From NCBI RefSeq assembly GCF_014645835.1, contig NZ_BMMM01000001.1, forward strand, positions 434,001-498,000: 64,000 nucleotides of DNA, in the 5' to 3' direction. Source of the DNA: Streptomyces albiflavescens (GTDB lineage Bacteria; Actinomycetota; Actinomycetes; Streptomycetales; Streptomycetaceae). Position 1 is the first letter of the stretch, and the number at the start of each line of letters is the position of its first letter. Below the pieces are notes generated by a model. It did not search any database, was not told the DNA's origin, and was given only the letters and a program-made list of their open reading frames with translations. This document shows, one piece after another, positions 41,160-49,409 of the stretch. The position numbers were made by a program, and so were the translations under genes.

Positions 41160-43145
41160 TCAGAACCGCCGCCTGGTGCGAAGCAGGAACAGCAGGCCCG
41201 CGATCATGAGAAGCGTGCCGGCCGCGGCCGGCCAGAGGTTCGTGCCGGTCTCGGCCAGCCCGCCCGTGACCGCCTGAGGCTCCGTCTGGGACCCGGCTGA
41301 CGGAGCGTTCCCGCCCGCGGCCGGCGTCTGCGTGCCGTCGGCCGCCGCCTCGCTGCTGTGTTCGTCGTCCGAGCCGGTCTGCGGCTGAACGGTCGCATCG
41401 GTTCCGGCTGCTGAGGGCGTCGTATCGGCCTTGGGCGTGACAGAGGCCTTGGGCGTGGCAGAGGCCTTGGGGCTGACCGAGGCCTTGGGAGTCGCACCCT
41501 CGTCACCGTCGTCGCCGCCGTCCGAAGGAGGCGTTCCCGGCTCCGTGGTGGGGGGCTGCGCCGACTGCTCGCCGCCGGAGTCACCGGGATCGGCACTGGC
41601 GCCGCCGCCCGACGAAGCGTCAGGGGAGGGCGACGGCGTCTCCTGCGGCTGCTCACCGGCACCGGCGCCGCAGTCACGACCGGAGTTGATGCAGTCGACC
41701 ACCTGGTCCATCAGGTTCCCGGTCATGACACTGATGAAGTCGTCGTGGTCGGTGATCGGCTTGTGCAGCTGCTCCGGGAAGCCGTCCACCGCGTACGCGT
41801 TCTTCACTTGCCCGTTCTCGATGGTCGGCTGCGGCACGCTGTACACCAGGCGCATCGTCAGCTGAGGGATCGCTTTGAAGCCGCCTGCGCAGTTGCCGCC
41901 GGCGTCGGCGAACGCGACGTGCGTGCGATGGTTGGCGCTGTCGATGTTCTGGCCGTCCCAGCAGCTCTGGAAGGCGAAGGTTCGCACCACATCGCTGCCC
42001 TGCGGGCAGATCGGGTACTTGTCCGTCAGCTGCACCTTGTTCTCGAAGCCGGTGCAGCTCCAATGCGCGTTGGCGTTGCCGGGGCCGTTGGTGAAGGCCT
42101 TCGCGTCACCGGTGATGATGCGCAGGAACTGCGGCATCGCGACGACCTTGCCGGTCGGGCTGCCGACGTACTCGATCTGCGCCTGCTTCGCCACGAGGAT
42201 CTTGCCGACGTTCCCTTCCTTGCCACCGCCGTCGGCGTTCTGGTCGAAGTCCTGCGTCCCGTCCTGGACACGGACCACCGGCCAGTAATAGGACGACAGG
42301 TCGTTCTTGTTCTGGCAGCTGGTCCCGCCCTGGAGGAACGTGTCGTTGCTGGAGAACGCGTTGACCTTCTGGTTGCCGACGTAGTCGTGCAGGTGGTGCG
42401 CGCCGTTGGCCACGCCGGGAGCCACGATCACGTTGTCGGTGTTGTGGTTGCCGTTCTCGTTCGCACCACACACCGTGGTGAACGTACCGGTCGAGGCGTC
42501 GCCGGTCGTGCCGGGCTTGGCCGGGACGTTCGGCGCGACCTTCGTGATGTCGACGAAATCCGAGGCGGCCGGACCACCGGTGGCCTGACTGCCGTTGTTC
42601 TGCTGCCCGTTGTTCTGCTCGCCATTGTTCTGCCGGCCGTTGTCGCTCTGGCCACCGGAGGCGTTCTGCGCCGGGTCGGCCGTCATCGAGGTACAGGTGG
42701 CAAGGCCGTCGATCGACTCCGGGGCGGTGCCTCCCACTTGCTGGTAATCGGCCTTGATCCGGCCGATGACGTCGGTTCGCTTGTCCTTGAGCGGCCCGAG
42801 GATGGCGTTCTGGACGTAGTTCGCGTCATCCGCCTGCGCCTGGCGCGTCTCGGCCAGCCGGGTGTACGCCTCGGTGATCTGCTGGTCGAGCGTCGCCAGC
42901 TCCACATCCACCTGTGACTTCGCCGCGCTGGGCACGTCGGTCAGTTTCTGGCCGACATCCGGGCAGTCGATCGTGACCGTTCCCGACGCCGGTGGCTGCT
43001 GGACCGAATCGGCGCCCGAGCCGCTCTCGGTCGCGGAAGCGTAGACGTTCGCCATCACCAACCCTCCGCCGCCCAACATCAGCGCGACCGCTGCAAAGGT
43101 CGCGCGCCGTGCCCCCGTAGGGCGTCTGCGCGTGTTGCGTCTCAA
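41160..43145 (-). CDS. DUF1996 surface protein with LAETG sortase signal
   Basis: A 661-residue exported, wall-anchored protein. The TTG at 43145 is chosen because AGGAG lies 7 bases before it and it opens a clear signal peptide ([14 protein letters not shown] then [19 protein letters not shown]). Residues ~70-190 are a coiled, charged stretch; a Gln/Asn repeat ([15 protein letters not shown]) follows. The DUF1996 domain (~215-475) has [32 protein letters not shown] and [18 protein letters not shown], a His/Cys-rich pattern. A Pro/Ser/Thr stalk with PKAS repeats leads to LAETG, a hydrophobic segment and RTRRRF, the Streptomyces class E sortase signal. The function of DUF1996 is not established. 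Confidence 0.88.
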   Translation of the reverse strand: MRRNTRRRPTGARRATFAAVALMLGGGGLVMANVYASATESGSGADSVQQPPASGTVTIDCPDVGQKLTDVPSAAKSQVDVELATLDQQITEAYTRLAETRQAQADDANYVQNAILGPLKDKRTDVIGRIKADYQQVGGTAPESIDGLATCTSMTADPAQNASGGQSDNGRQNNGEQNNGQQNNGSQATGGPAASDFVDITKVAPNVPAKPGTTGDASTGTFTTVCGANENGNHNTDNVIVAPGVANGAHHLHDYVGNQKVNAFSSNDTFLQGGTSCQNKNDLSSYYWPVVRVQDGTQDFDQNADGGGKEGNVGKILVAKQAQIEYVGSPTGKVVAMPQFLRIITGDAKAFTNGPGNANAHWSCTGFENKVQLTDKYPICPQGSDVVRTFAFQSCWDGQNIDSANHRTHVAFADAGGNCAGGFKAIPQLTMRLVYSVPQPTIENGQVKNAYAVDGFPEQLHKPITDHDDFISVMTGNLMDQVVDCINSGRDCGAGAGEQPQETPSPSPDASSGGGASADPGDSGGEQSAQPPTTEPGTPPSDGGDDGDEGATPKASVSPKASATPKASVTPKADTTPSAAGTDATVQPQTGSDDEHSSEAAADGTQTPAAGGNAPSAGSQTEPQAVTGGLAETGTNLWPAAAGTLLMIAGLLFLLRTRRRF

Positions 43146-43322
43146 GGAAGTACTCCTGCGCCTCGTGGTCGACTGGCATGGAAATCCCCCGCCCCATACG
43201 GAAACCGGCCCAGCAGCGTTCAAACGCCTCACGAATTCACAGCAACCCGATAGCAACCGCGCCGTACGCACTCCCAGGGCGACGTCAGCCGGTGCGCCAC
43301 CCACCGACTCCTGGGCCGACGC

Positions 43323-44621
43323 TCACCGGCGCTGTCGGTCGAAGCGAAACGGTGCGAGGGCCTCCGGGCGGCGGCCGGTGCGGACGTATTCGGTGAGCTT
43401 GTGGCCGGTGACCGGCCCCAGAGTGACGCCGAGCATGCCGTGGCCGGTGGCCGCGAAGGTGTTGTCGTATCCGGGTACGCGGTCGATGACCGGGAGCCCG
43501 TCGGGCAGGAAGGGCCGCCCTCCGACCCACGGATCGCGGATCAGACCGACGAGGTCGTCCGGGTCGTCGAACCAGCGGCCCAGATAGTGCCGGCTGGCGA
43601 GCGCGACGGCGACGACCCGGCGCCAGTCGAGGCGGTTGTTGTTGCCGCTCAGCTCCATCGTGCCACCGATCCGTGTGGTGTTGCCGATCGGTGAGGCGAC
43701 GGCCCGGCGCTCGCCGAAGTACAGGGTGTGCCGGGGCGCCGGGTCCAGGGCCACCGAGAAGCTGTAGCCCTTGCCGGCCTGAAGCGGCAGCGGCTGTCCC
43801 AGCGAGCTCAGCAGGCGTCCGGAGCGCATGCCGGCCGCGATGACGGCGGCCGCGCAAGGAATCTCGCCCTGCGCGGTCCGCAGCGCGGTGACGCGCCCCT
43901 CGGTGGTGCGGAACCCGATGGCCTCCGTGTTCTCGTGGATCTTCACCCCTGCTGCGGCCAGTGCCTCGCCGAGCCCGCGGGCGAACGCCTCGGGGTCGAC
44001 CACGCCCTCTCCCTCGACCAGATACGCCGCGCGCACCCGCGGGGACAGCGCGTCGTCCAGAAGGCGGGCCTCGTCGCCCGTGACGACCTCGTCGGGCATC
44101 GGGTAGCGGCCGTCCGCCATCTCCCGTTGGAGGGTGAGGTGGTGACGGGCCTCGGCCGGTGACAGGAAGGCGTGCACCATGCCGGGACGGGTCAGGGTTG
44201 TTTCGACCCCTGCCGCGCGCAGACCGTCGAAGAGCTCGAAGGTGGTGCGGTTCAGCTCGGCGATCGCCGCGTAGCCGCGACGGAAGGCCGCCGGTGTGCT
44301 GCTGCGCCAGAACCGCCACAGCCAACGTACGAACGCCGGGTCAGGAAGGGGCCGCAGGTACAGGGGCGAGTCCGGTCGGCCCAGTGAGCGAAGCGCGTAG
44401 CGCACCACTCCGGGGGCCGGGACGGGTGTCGAATGGCTGAGGCAGATCCAGCCGGCGTTGCCCCGGGACGCCCCGGAGCCCAGGCCACGCCGCTCGACGA
44501 CCTCGACCGGAAGGCCCGCCTCGGCAAGGTAGTACGCGGTGCACAGTCCTACCACGCCGCCGCCGACCACCACGACGGGACCGTCTCCGACCGGCCCCGG
44601 CGCGCCGGGCGCGCCGGTCAT
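43323..44621 (-). CDS. D-amino-acid dehydrogenase-like FAD oxidoreductase
   Basis: A 432-residue DadA/DAO-superfamily flavoprotein. The FAD fold is VVVVGGGVVGLCTAYYLAEAG near residue 16, followed by SGASRGNAGWI as in DadA. The C-terminal FAD region reads ATGHGMLGVTLGPVTG. Family members deaminate D-amino acids or oxidise related secondary amines and cyclic imino acids. It is the last gene of an operon with a polar amino acid ABC importer; its start overlaps the ATPase stop (ATGA). The arrangement implies import and oxidation of one amino acid. Chirality and side chain cannot be read from the sequence. Confidence 0.88.
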   Translation of the reverse strand: MTGAPGAPGPVGDGPVVVVGGGVVGLCTAYYLAEAGLPVEVVERRGLGSGASRGNAGWICLSHSTPVPAPGVVRYALRSLGRPDSPLYLRPLPDPAFVRWLWRFWRSSTPAAFRRGYAAIAELNRTTFELFDGLRAAGVETTLTRPGMVHAFLSPAEARHHLTLQREMADGRYPMPDEVVTGDEARLLDDALSPRVRAAYLVEGEGVVDPEAFARGLGEALAAAGVKIHENTEAIGFRTTEGRVTALRTAQGEIPCAAAVIAAGMRSGRLLSSLGQPLPLQAGKGYSFSVALDPAPRHTLYFGERRAVASPIGNTTRIGGTMELSGNNNRLDWRRVVAVALASRHYLGRWFDDPDDLVGLIRDPWVGGRPFLPDGLPVIDRVPGYDNTFAATGHGMLGVTLGPVTGHKLTEYVRTGRRPEALAPFRFDRQRR

Positions 44622-45412
44622 GAGGTGGATCCGTACGCGGCGAGGAACTCCCTGGTGCGGATCTGGGCGGGGTGGTCGAGGACGTCCTGGGGCCGGCCCT
44701 CTTCGACGATCCGGCCTCCGTCGACGAAGACGACGTGGTCGGACACCTCGCGGGCGAAGGGCAGTTCGTGGGTGACGAGCAGCATCGTCATCCCGTCCGC
44801 GGCCAGTTCACGCATCACGCTCAGTACCTCCCGGGTGGCCTCCGGATCCAGGGAAGAGGTGGGTTCGTCGAAGAGCAGCACTTCGGGCCTGAGCGCGAGA
44901 GCCCGTGCGATGGCGACCCGCTGCTGCTCCCCGCCGGAGAGCTGCTCGGGCTGGGCGAGGCCTCGGTGGGCCACGCCGACCCGGCGCAGCAGGGCGACGG
45001 CACGCTCCAGCGCCTCCTGCTCCGCCACGCCGGCCTTGCGCTGGGCCAGGACGATGTTCTCCACGGCCGTGAGATGCGGGAAGAGGTGGAACTTCTGGAA
45101 GACCATGCCGACGGTGCGGCGCAGCCGTGGCAGGTCGCGACACAGGGTCCGGCCACCGCTGTGCACCACTTCACCGGCGACCTCGACTGTGCCCCCATCG
45201 GGTCGTTCCAGCAGGTTGACGCAACGCATCAGGGTCGTCTTACCGCCGCCGCTCTGCCCGATGACGCTGACGATGCGGCCGCGGTCGACCTCCAGGTTCA
45301 CGTTGTCGAGAACCGTGCGGCCGTCGAAGGACTTGCTCAGTCCCTCGATCCGTACGACCGCCTCGGTCCGGGCCGATGGGACCGTCTTCGCCGTGGTGAC
45401 GGGCTCGGTCAT
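44618..45412 (-). CDS. amino acid ABC transporter ATP-binding protein
   Basis: A 264-residue ATPase of the polar amino acid uptake (PAAT) family. Walker A is GQSGGGKTTL, the Q-loop region MVFQKFHLFPHLT, signature LSGGEQQRVAIARAL, Walker B LLFDEPTSSLDP and the switch His in LVTHELPFA. The ATG at 45412 overlaps the permease stop and is preferred to the longer open frame. It overlaps the oxidoreductase gene at the other end, so permease, ATPase and oxidase are translationally chained. Confidence 0.93.
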   Translation of the reverse strand: MTEPVTTAKTVPSARTEAVVRIEGLSKSFDGRTVLDNVNLEVDRGRIVSVIGQSGGGKTTLMRCVNLLERPDGGTVEVAGEVVHSGGRTLCRDLPRLRRTVGMVFQKFHLFPHLTAVENIVLAQRKAGVAEQEALERAVALLRRVGVAHRGLAQPEQLSGGEQQRVAIARALALRPEVLLFDEPTSSLDPEATREVLSVMRELAADGMTMLLVTHELPFAREVSDHVVFVDGGRIVEEGRPQDVLDHPAQIRTREFLAAYGSTS

Positions 45413-46164
45413 ACCGCCGCCTCCTTCCGGTTGGCTCCTGCGTCGAGGTCGGCGGCGAGCAGCGCACGGGCCGCACGCACCCGCCGCCGTCGCCACGGCG
45501 AGAGCGGAACGCCCGCCCGTACCTTCCTCTCCAGCAGCAGGAGCAGCTGGGAGAGCGGATAGCACAGGGCGAAGTAGACGGCGGAGATGACCAGATACAC
45601 CTCCAGCGCACGGAAGGTGGCCGAGGTGATGAGCCGCCCCTCGGACATCAACTCGGCGGCGGAGACGGTGACGAGCAGCGAGGTGGACTTCAGCAGGTCG
45701 ACCAGCATGGTGTTGGTGCCGGGCAGTGCCTGCCGGACCGCCTGCGGCAGGACCACATGGGCGAAGATGCCCACCCTGCCCAGTCCGAGGGCCTCACCGG
45801 CCTCCGTCTGCCCGGCATGCACCCCGCTGATCGCGGAGCGGAAGATCTCCGACAGGTAGGCGGCGTAGAAGACGATCAGGCTGAGACAGCCGGCGGTGAA
45901 CACGTCCAGCCGGATCCCGGCCGAGGCCAGTCCGAAGTAGGTCAGGAAGATGATGGCGAGGAGCGGGACGTTCTTGAACACCTCGGTGTAGACGGCGGCG
46001 ATGATGCGCGCGGGCCACGCCCTGTTCAGCCGGAGCAGCGCCACCGCGAGGCCGAGCAGCACCGCGCCGACGAAGCTGACCACCGTGTAGGAGACGGTGC
46101 GTCCGAGCGCGTCGAACAGGTCCGATCGGTAGTCGGACCAGGGGACTTGGAAGAGACCGGACAT
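45409..46164 (-). CDS. amino acid ABC transporter permease
   Basis: A 251-residue PAAT permease with about five membrane helices. The cytoplasmic EAA loop is GEALGLGRVGIFAHVVLPQA, which docks the ATPase. The segment EVFKNVPLLAIIFLTYFGL before the fourth helix is typical of HisM/GlnP proteins. A basic, Arg-rich C-terminal tail (SPWRRRRVRAARA) is longer than usual. It is 9 bp downstream of the binding-protein gene and overlaps the ATPase gene. Only one permease gene is present, so it should work as a homodimer. Confidence 0.92.
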   Translation of the reverse strand: MSGLFQVPWSDYRSDLFDALGRTVSYTVVSFVGAVLLGLAVALLRLNRAWPARIIAAVYTEVFKNVPLLAIIFLTYFGLASAGIRLDVFTAGCLSLIVFYAAYLSEIFRSAISGVHAGQTEAGEALGLGRVGIFAHVVLPQAVRQALPGTNTMLVDLLKSTSLLVTVSAAELMSEGRLITSATFRALEVYLVISAVYFALCYPLSQLLLLLERKVRAGVPLSPWRRRRVRAARALLAADLDAGANRKEAAV

Positions 46165-46173
46165 GTCATCCCC

Positions 46174-47115
46174 TCACTGGCCGGGCTGTCCGACGGACGG
46201 CGGCGTCCAGTCACTGGGCCGGTCCACGCCGCGCCGCGCGGTGGCGACATCGGCGGCCGGCTTGAGGAACTGCTCGGGATCACCGCCGTACTTCTTGACG
46301 AGTTTCGCCATCTCGCCGTTGGTGTACATGGTGTCGATCAGCGCGGAGATCGCCTTCTCCAACTTGGTTGCCTTCTTGGGGAGGTAGAAGCCGGTCTGGT
46401 ACGGCTGGAAGTACTGGTAGGCGGGCTTCGCCTTGACCTCGGCGGCGGTCGGCGGCGTCAGGTACTCCGTGCTGATCTTCAGGTCCGGGCGCTGCTTCTG
46501 CGCCGCGATGATGATCAGCGGGTCGAGGAAGCCGACGTCGACGCGGCCGGCGCCGAGGTCGTCGAAGACGCCGTTGGCATCCGGGTAGGCGTGCAGCTTG
46601 GCGCCGGGGACGGACTGGATCGACTTGACCCAGACATAGCCCTCGACCGTGCCCAGACTCAGGCCTTTCAGGTCGTCGACCGTCTTGTACGTCTTACCGC
46701 TGCGCACGGCCATCGCCGGCGGTGAGTAGTAGGGCGGGTCGGTGAACAGTCCCTGCTTCTGCCGGTCGGCGGACCAGGCGACACCGCCGATGGTGATGTC
46801 CACCCGGCGGGACTGCACACCGGCGAGCATGCCGGCGAAGTCGGTTACCTGGGGCTTGACCTGGAGGCCCAGCTTCTTGGCCACGTAGGTGAGGATGTCG
46901 CCGTCGAGTCCGACGATCCTGCCGCCCTGGACGGTGGTGTAGGGCGCGTACGGCTGGACGGCCACCTTGATGACGCCGGGTGTGAGGGTGCCCAGCGCGG
47001 CGGTCTTCGCGGACACGTTCTTCGGGGCGTCGTCGCTGCCGGCACCGCAGGCCGCGATGGATGAAAACAGCAGCAATGCCAACAAAACGGATGCGAGGGG
47101 ACGTGCACGGGTCAT
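46174..47115 (-). CDS. amino acid ABC transporter substrate-binding lipoprotein
   Basis: A 313-residue family 3 (PAAT) solute-binding protein. The ATG at 47115 opens a lipoprotein signal peptide (MTRARPLASVLLALLLFSSI) with lipobox SIAAC, so Cys22 should be the lipid-modified residue. The binding fold shows VAVQPYAPYTTVQGGRIVGLDGDI-like family order, then DFAGMLAGVQSRRVDITIGG and LKGLSLGTVEGY. It is the first gene of the transporter-oxidase operon, with a good promoter upstream and a palindrome immediately before the -35. Confidence 0.92.
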   Translation of the reverse strand: MTRARPLASVLLALLLFSSIAACGAGSDDAPKNVSAKTAALGTLTPGVIKVAVQPYAPYTTVQGGRIVGLDGDILTYVAKKLGLQVKPQVTDFAGMLAGVQSRRVDITIGGVAWSADRQKQGLFTDPPYYSPPAMAVRSGKTYKTVDDLKGLSLGTVEGYVWVKSIQSVPGAKLHAYPDANGVFDDLGAGRVDVGFLDPLIIIAAQKQRPDLKISTEYLTPPTAAEVKAKPAYQYFQPYQTGFYLPKKATKLEKAISALIDTMYTNGEMAKLVKKYGGDPEQFLKPAADVATARRGVDRPSDWTPPSVGQPGQ

Positions 47116-47198
47116 CGGCTTGGGCCTTCCGTCCGGGCGCTGAACGAACCCGCCGTTCACCGCGCTGTGCCGCAGGCGGGGATGTTGATTGGGCCCAT

Positions 47199-47246
47199 AC
47201 GCTAGAGACCGGCTCCGTGTGCGTCACCGGTCACTTCGTACGAAGT
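47199..47246 (-). promoter_or_regulatory. promoter of transporter operon with upstream palindrome
   Basis: On the minus strand GTGACG (47222-47227), a 17-bp spacer and TAGCGT (47199-47204) form the promoter of the binding-protein gene. Five bp upstream of the -35 is ACTTCGTACGAAGT (47233-47246), a perfect 14-bp palindrome. The position, centred about 46 bp from the -10, is where a class of activators bind. The divergent CdaR/PucR-type gene is the obvious candidate. Confidence 0.6.
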
Positions 47247-47318
47247 TGTGGCCGAAATCGCACGGCCCCCTGTACGGTGCGCCCAAACCTGGCCCATGCC
47301 CTGGCGGGAGGAACACCC

Positions 47319-48512
47319 GTGCTGAGCCCGTCACTCGCCCAGGAGATCGCCGCGGACACCTCGGCCGTCATCGGCTTCAACGTGCTGATCACCGATGCGG
47401 AGGGCATGGTCATCGGCAGTGGTGACAGCAGCCGGGTCGGCTCTTTCCACGAGGCGTCCGTCGAGGTCGTACGCACCCAGGAGCCCGCCACCCACAACGC
47501 CTCGCAGGCTCAACAACTGCGGGGTGTGCGGCCCGGAGTCACGCTGCCGCTGGTCACGGGCGGACGCGCGGTGGGGACGGTCGGGATCACCGGTACACCC
47601 GCCCAGGTGCGCCGCTTCGGCCTCCTGGTGAAGCGCCAGACGGAGATCCTGCTCCGGGAATCCGTGATGCTGCGCTCCCGCCTGCTCGCCGAGCGGGCCT
47701 CGGAGAAACTGCTCGCCGACATCGCTTCGTACGACCCACAAGTCGTCGAGGGCGAGTTCCTGATGTTCCGTGCCGCCGAACTCGGCTTCGATCTGCGGAT
47801 GCAACGGGCCGCGGTGGCCATCGAGGTGACCGTGCCCCACACAGCCGCCCGGAGCCGCAGCGCCCGTACCCAGGACATGGCACTGGTCCGCTCGGAACTG
47901 CTCCGAACCGTCCGAGAAGTGTTCGCCGACCCCCAGGACATCGTCGCGACCACGGCTCCCGGCTGGATCGGCATCCTGCACCGGCTCCCCGCCCAGCAGC
48001 CGACAGCGTCGCTGGTCGGCGCCTGCCGGAGGGTCACCGACGTCATCGCCGCACAGGACGGTCTCAGCGCTCGCGCGGGCATCGGCGAGCCGGCCGCCTC
48101 CGTCGGCGGTCTGCACGACTCGTACCAGGACGCATGCGACGCACTCCGCCTGGGCGCCCGCCTGACCGGCGGTTCCTCCGTCCACGTCATCACCGATCTC
48201 CGGGTCCACCAACTCCTGGCGGCAGCAGGGCAGCCCGCACGCAGCCGCCTGCTCGCGCTCACCACGGCCGACCTGCGTGCCCAGGCGGACTGGCCGGCGC
48301 TCCGCGACACGATCACCGCCTGGTGCGAAAGCGGCTTCAATCTCGTCCGGGCCTCCGCGGCCCTGCACATCCACCGCAACACGGTCATCTACCGAATGAA
48401 CAAGATCGAGCAGATCACCGGCCGCCCGCTGCGTGAGCACCGCACCACCATGGCTCTGTACCTCGCCTGCCTGTCGGATCAACTGGCCGGTGGCGGCGAT
48501 GAGGGTTCTTGA
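47319..48512 (+). CDS. CdaR/PucR-family transcriptional regulator
   Basis: A 397-residue regulator. The GTG at 47319 has GGGAGGA 7 bases upstream. Residues ~5-135 are the CdaR sugar-diacid-recognition-type sensor (SPSLAQEIAADTSAVIGFNV, GSFHEASVEV, RGVRPGVTLPLV, VGTVGITG). A middle GGDEF-like region follows, then the PucR-type C-terminal helix-turn-helix (LVRASAALHIHRNTVIYRMN). It is divergent from the amino acid importer/oxidase operon, with a 14-bp palindrome between them. It probably activates that operon in response to its substrate or a metabolite, while possibly limiting its own expression. Confidence 0.88.
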   Translation: MLSPSLAQEIAADTSAVIGFNVLITDAEGMVIGSGDSSRVGSFHEASVEVVRTQEPATHNASQAQQLRGVRPGVTLPLVTGGRAVGTVGITGTPAQVRRFGLLVKRQTEILLRESVMLRSRLLAERASEKLLADIASYDPQVVEGEFLMFRAAELGFDLRMQRAAVAIEVTVPHTAARSRSARTQDMALVRSELLRTVREVFADPQDIVATTAPGWIGILHRLPAQQPTASLVGACRRVTDVIAAQDGLSARAGIGEPAASVGGLHDSYQDACDALRLGARLTGGSSVHVITDLRVHQLLAAAGQPARSRLLALTTADLRAQADWPALRDTITAWCESGFNLVRASAALHIHRNTVIYRMNKIEQITGRPLREHRTTMALYLACLSDQLAGGGDEGS

Positions 48513-48580
48513 CAGCGACTCCGACCACAGCTCCCCTTGCGGAGGCGATCGGCGTCCATCCTGATGGGGTTCCCGGGTCG

Positions 48581-48608
48581 GTGAGGCCCGGTCTGTGAGG
48601 CCCGGTCA
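48581..48608 (+). repeat. two tandem 14-bp repeats
   Basis: GTGAGGCCCGGTC plus one base is repeated twice in tandem (48581-48594 and 48595-48608), between the convergent cdaR-like and TetR genes. No gene and no strong terminator hairpin was seen in 48513-48771. Confidence 0.6.
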
Positions 48609-48771
48609 GTCGGCCGGCCCGCGGGTCGATACCCTCCCCTCCCCCTTCTGGTCAGCACGTCGGGCGTGACGGGTGACGCTGCGGTCCGCCGGGAGCGGAG
48701 CGCCGCCCATTCCGACAAGCGTGCCGGACAGCTTGTGGGTGTACAGCGTCACGCGTTCCCCAAGACATGGG

Positions 48772-49380
48772 TCAGGCCTGGTGCACGTCGTCGTGCACCA
48801 GGCCCGCGACGTGGGCGATGAGCGTGTCGAGGATTTCGGTCCAGGCGGACTCGTCGCCGAGCACGAGGTAGTTGAGGGTCAGGCCGTCGGTCATGGCAGC
48901 CAGATAGCGGGCCAGCACCGAGACGGGCACGCGGAGTCGGAGGTTCATGCTGCGGGTCAACTGGTCGATCAGAGCCGCGTACGCGTCGCTGTACAGCCCG
49001 TACTGCCGGCGCGCCAGATGCTCGAACCCCGGCTGACGCAAGGCGTATTGAGTCAGTTCGTAGGTGAGCATGTGCTCGTCGGGGTGGGCGCGCACGTGGT
49101 CCCAGTACGCCTGGAAGCCGGCCCGGACCGTCTCCTCGAGCGTGGCCCTGGGTCGTATCGCGTCCTTCACCACGGTCACGGAGTGGTCGGTGAGGGTCGT
49201 GATGACGGACTCGACCAGGGCCTGCTTGGAATCGAAGCAGTAGTGGAAGACGCTCAGCGACACGCTCGCCTCGGCGGCGATGGACCGGGTCGTCGTCTTG
49301 GCGACGCCGTCCCGGGCCATCGCCCTGATCGCCGCTTCCGTCAGCTGCCGGCGCCGTTCGGCCAACGGCATCCGTGCCAT
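48772..49380 (-). CDS. TetR-family transcriptional regulator
   Basis: A 202-residue TetR-type repressor. The helix-turn-helix occupies residues ~8-55 (LTEAAIRAMARDGVAKTTTRSIAAEASVS in two pieces, then FHYCFDSKQALV). The rest is the all-helical ligand and dimer domain. The ATG at 49380 has GGAGGA about 8 bases upstream; the longer open frame runs into the neighbouring gene. It starts 29 bp after the amidohydrolase-like gene on the same strand and may be cotranscribed. It resembles BetI-like members, but the ligand is unknown. Confidence 0.9.
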   Translation of the reverse strand: MARMPLAERRRQLTEAAIRAMARDGVAKTTTRSIAAEASVSLSVFHYCFDSKQALVESVITTLTDHSVTVVKDAIRPRATLEETVRAGFQAYWDHVRAHPDEHMLTYELTQYALRQPGFEHLARRQYGLYSDAYAALIDQLTRSMNLRLRVPVSVLARYLAAMTDGLTLNYLVLGDESAWTEILDTLIAHVAGLVHDDVHQA

Positions 49381-49409
49381 CCGTGTGTCCTCCGTGCTCG
49401 TGCCGCAGC

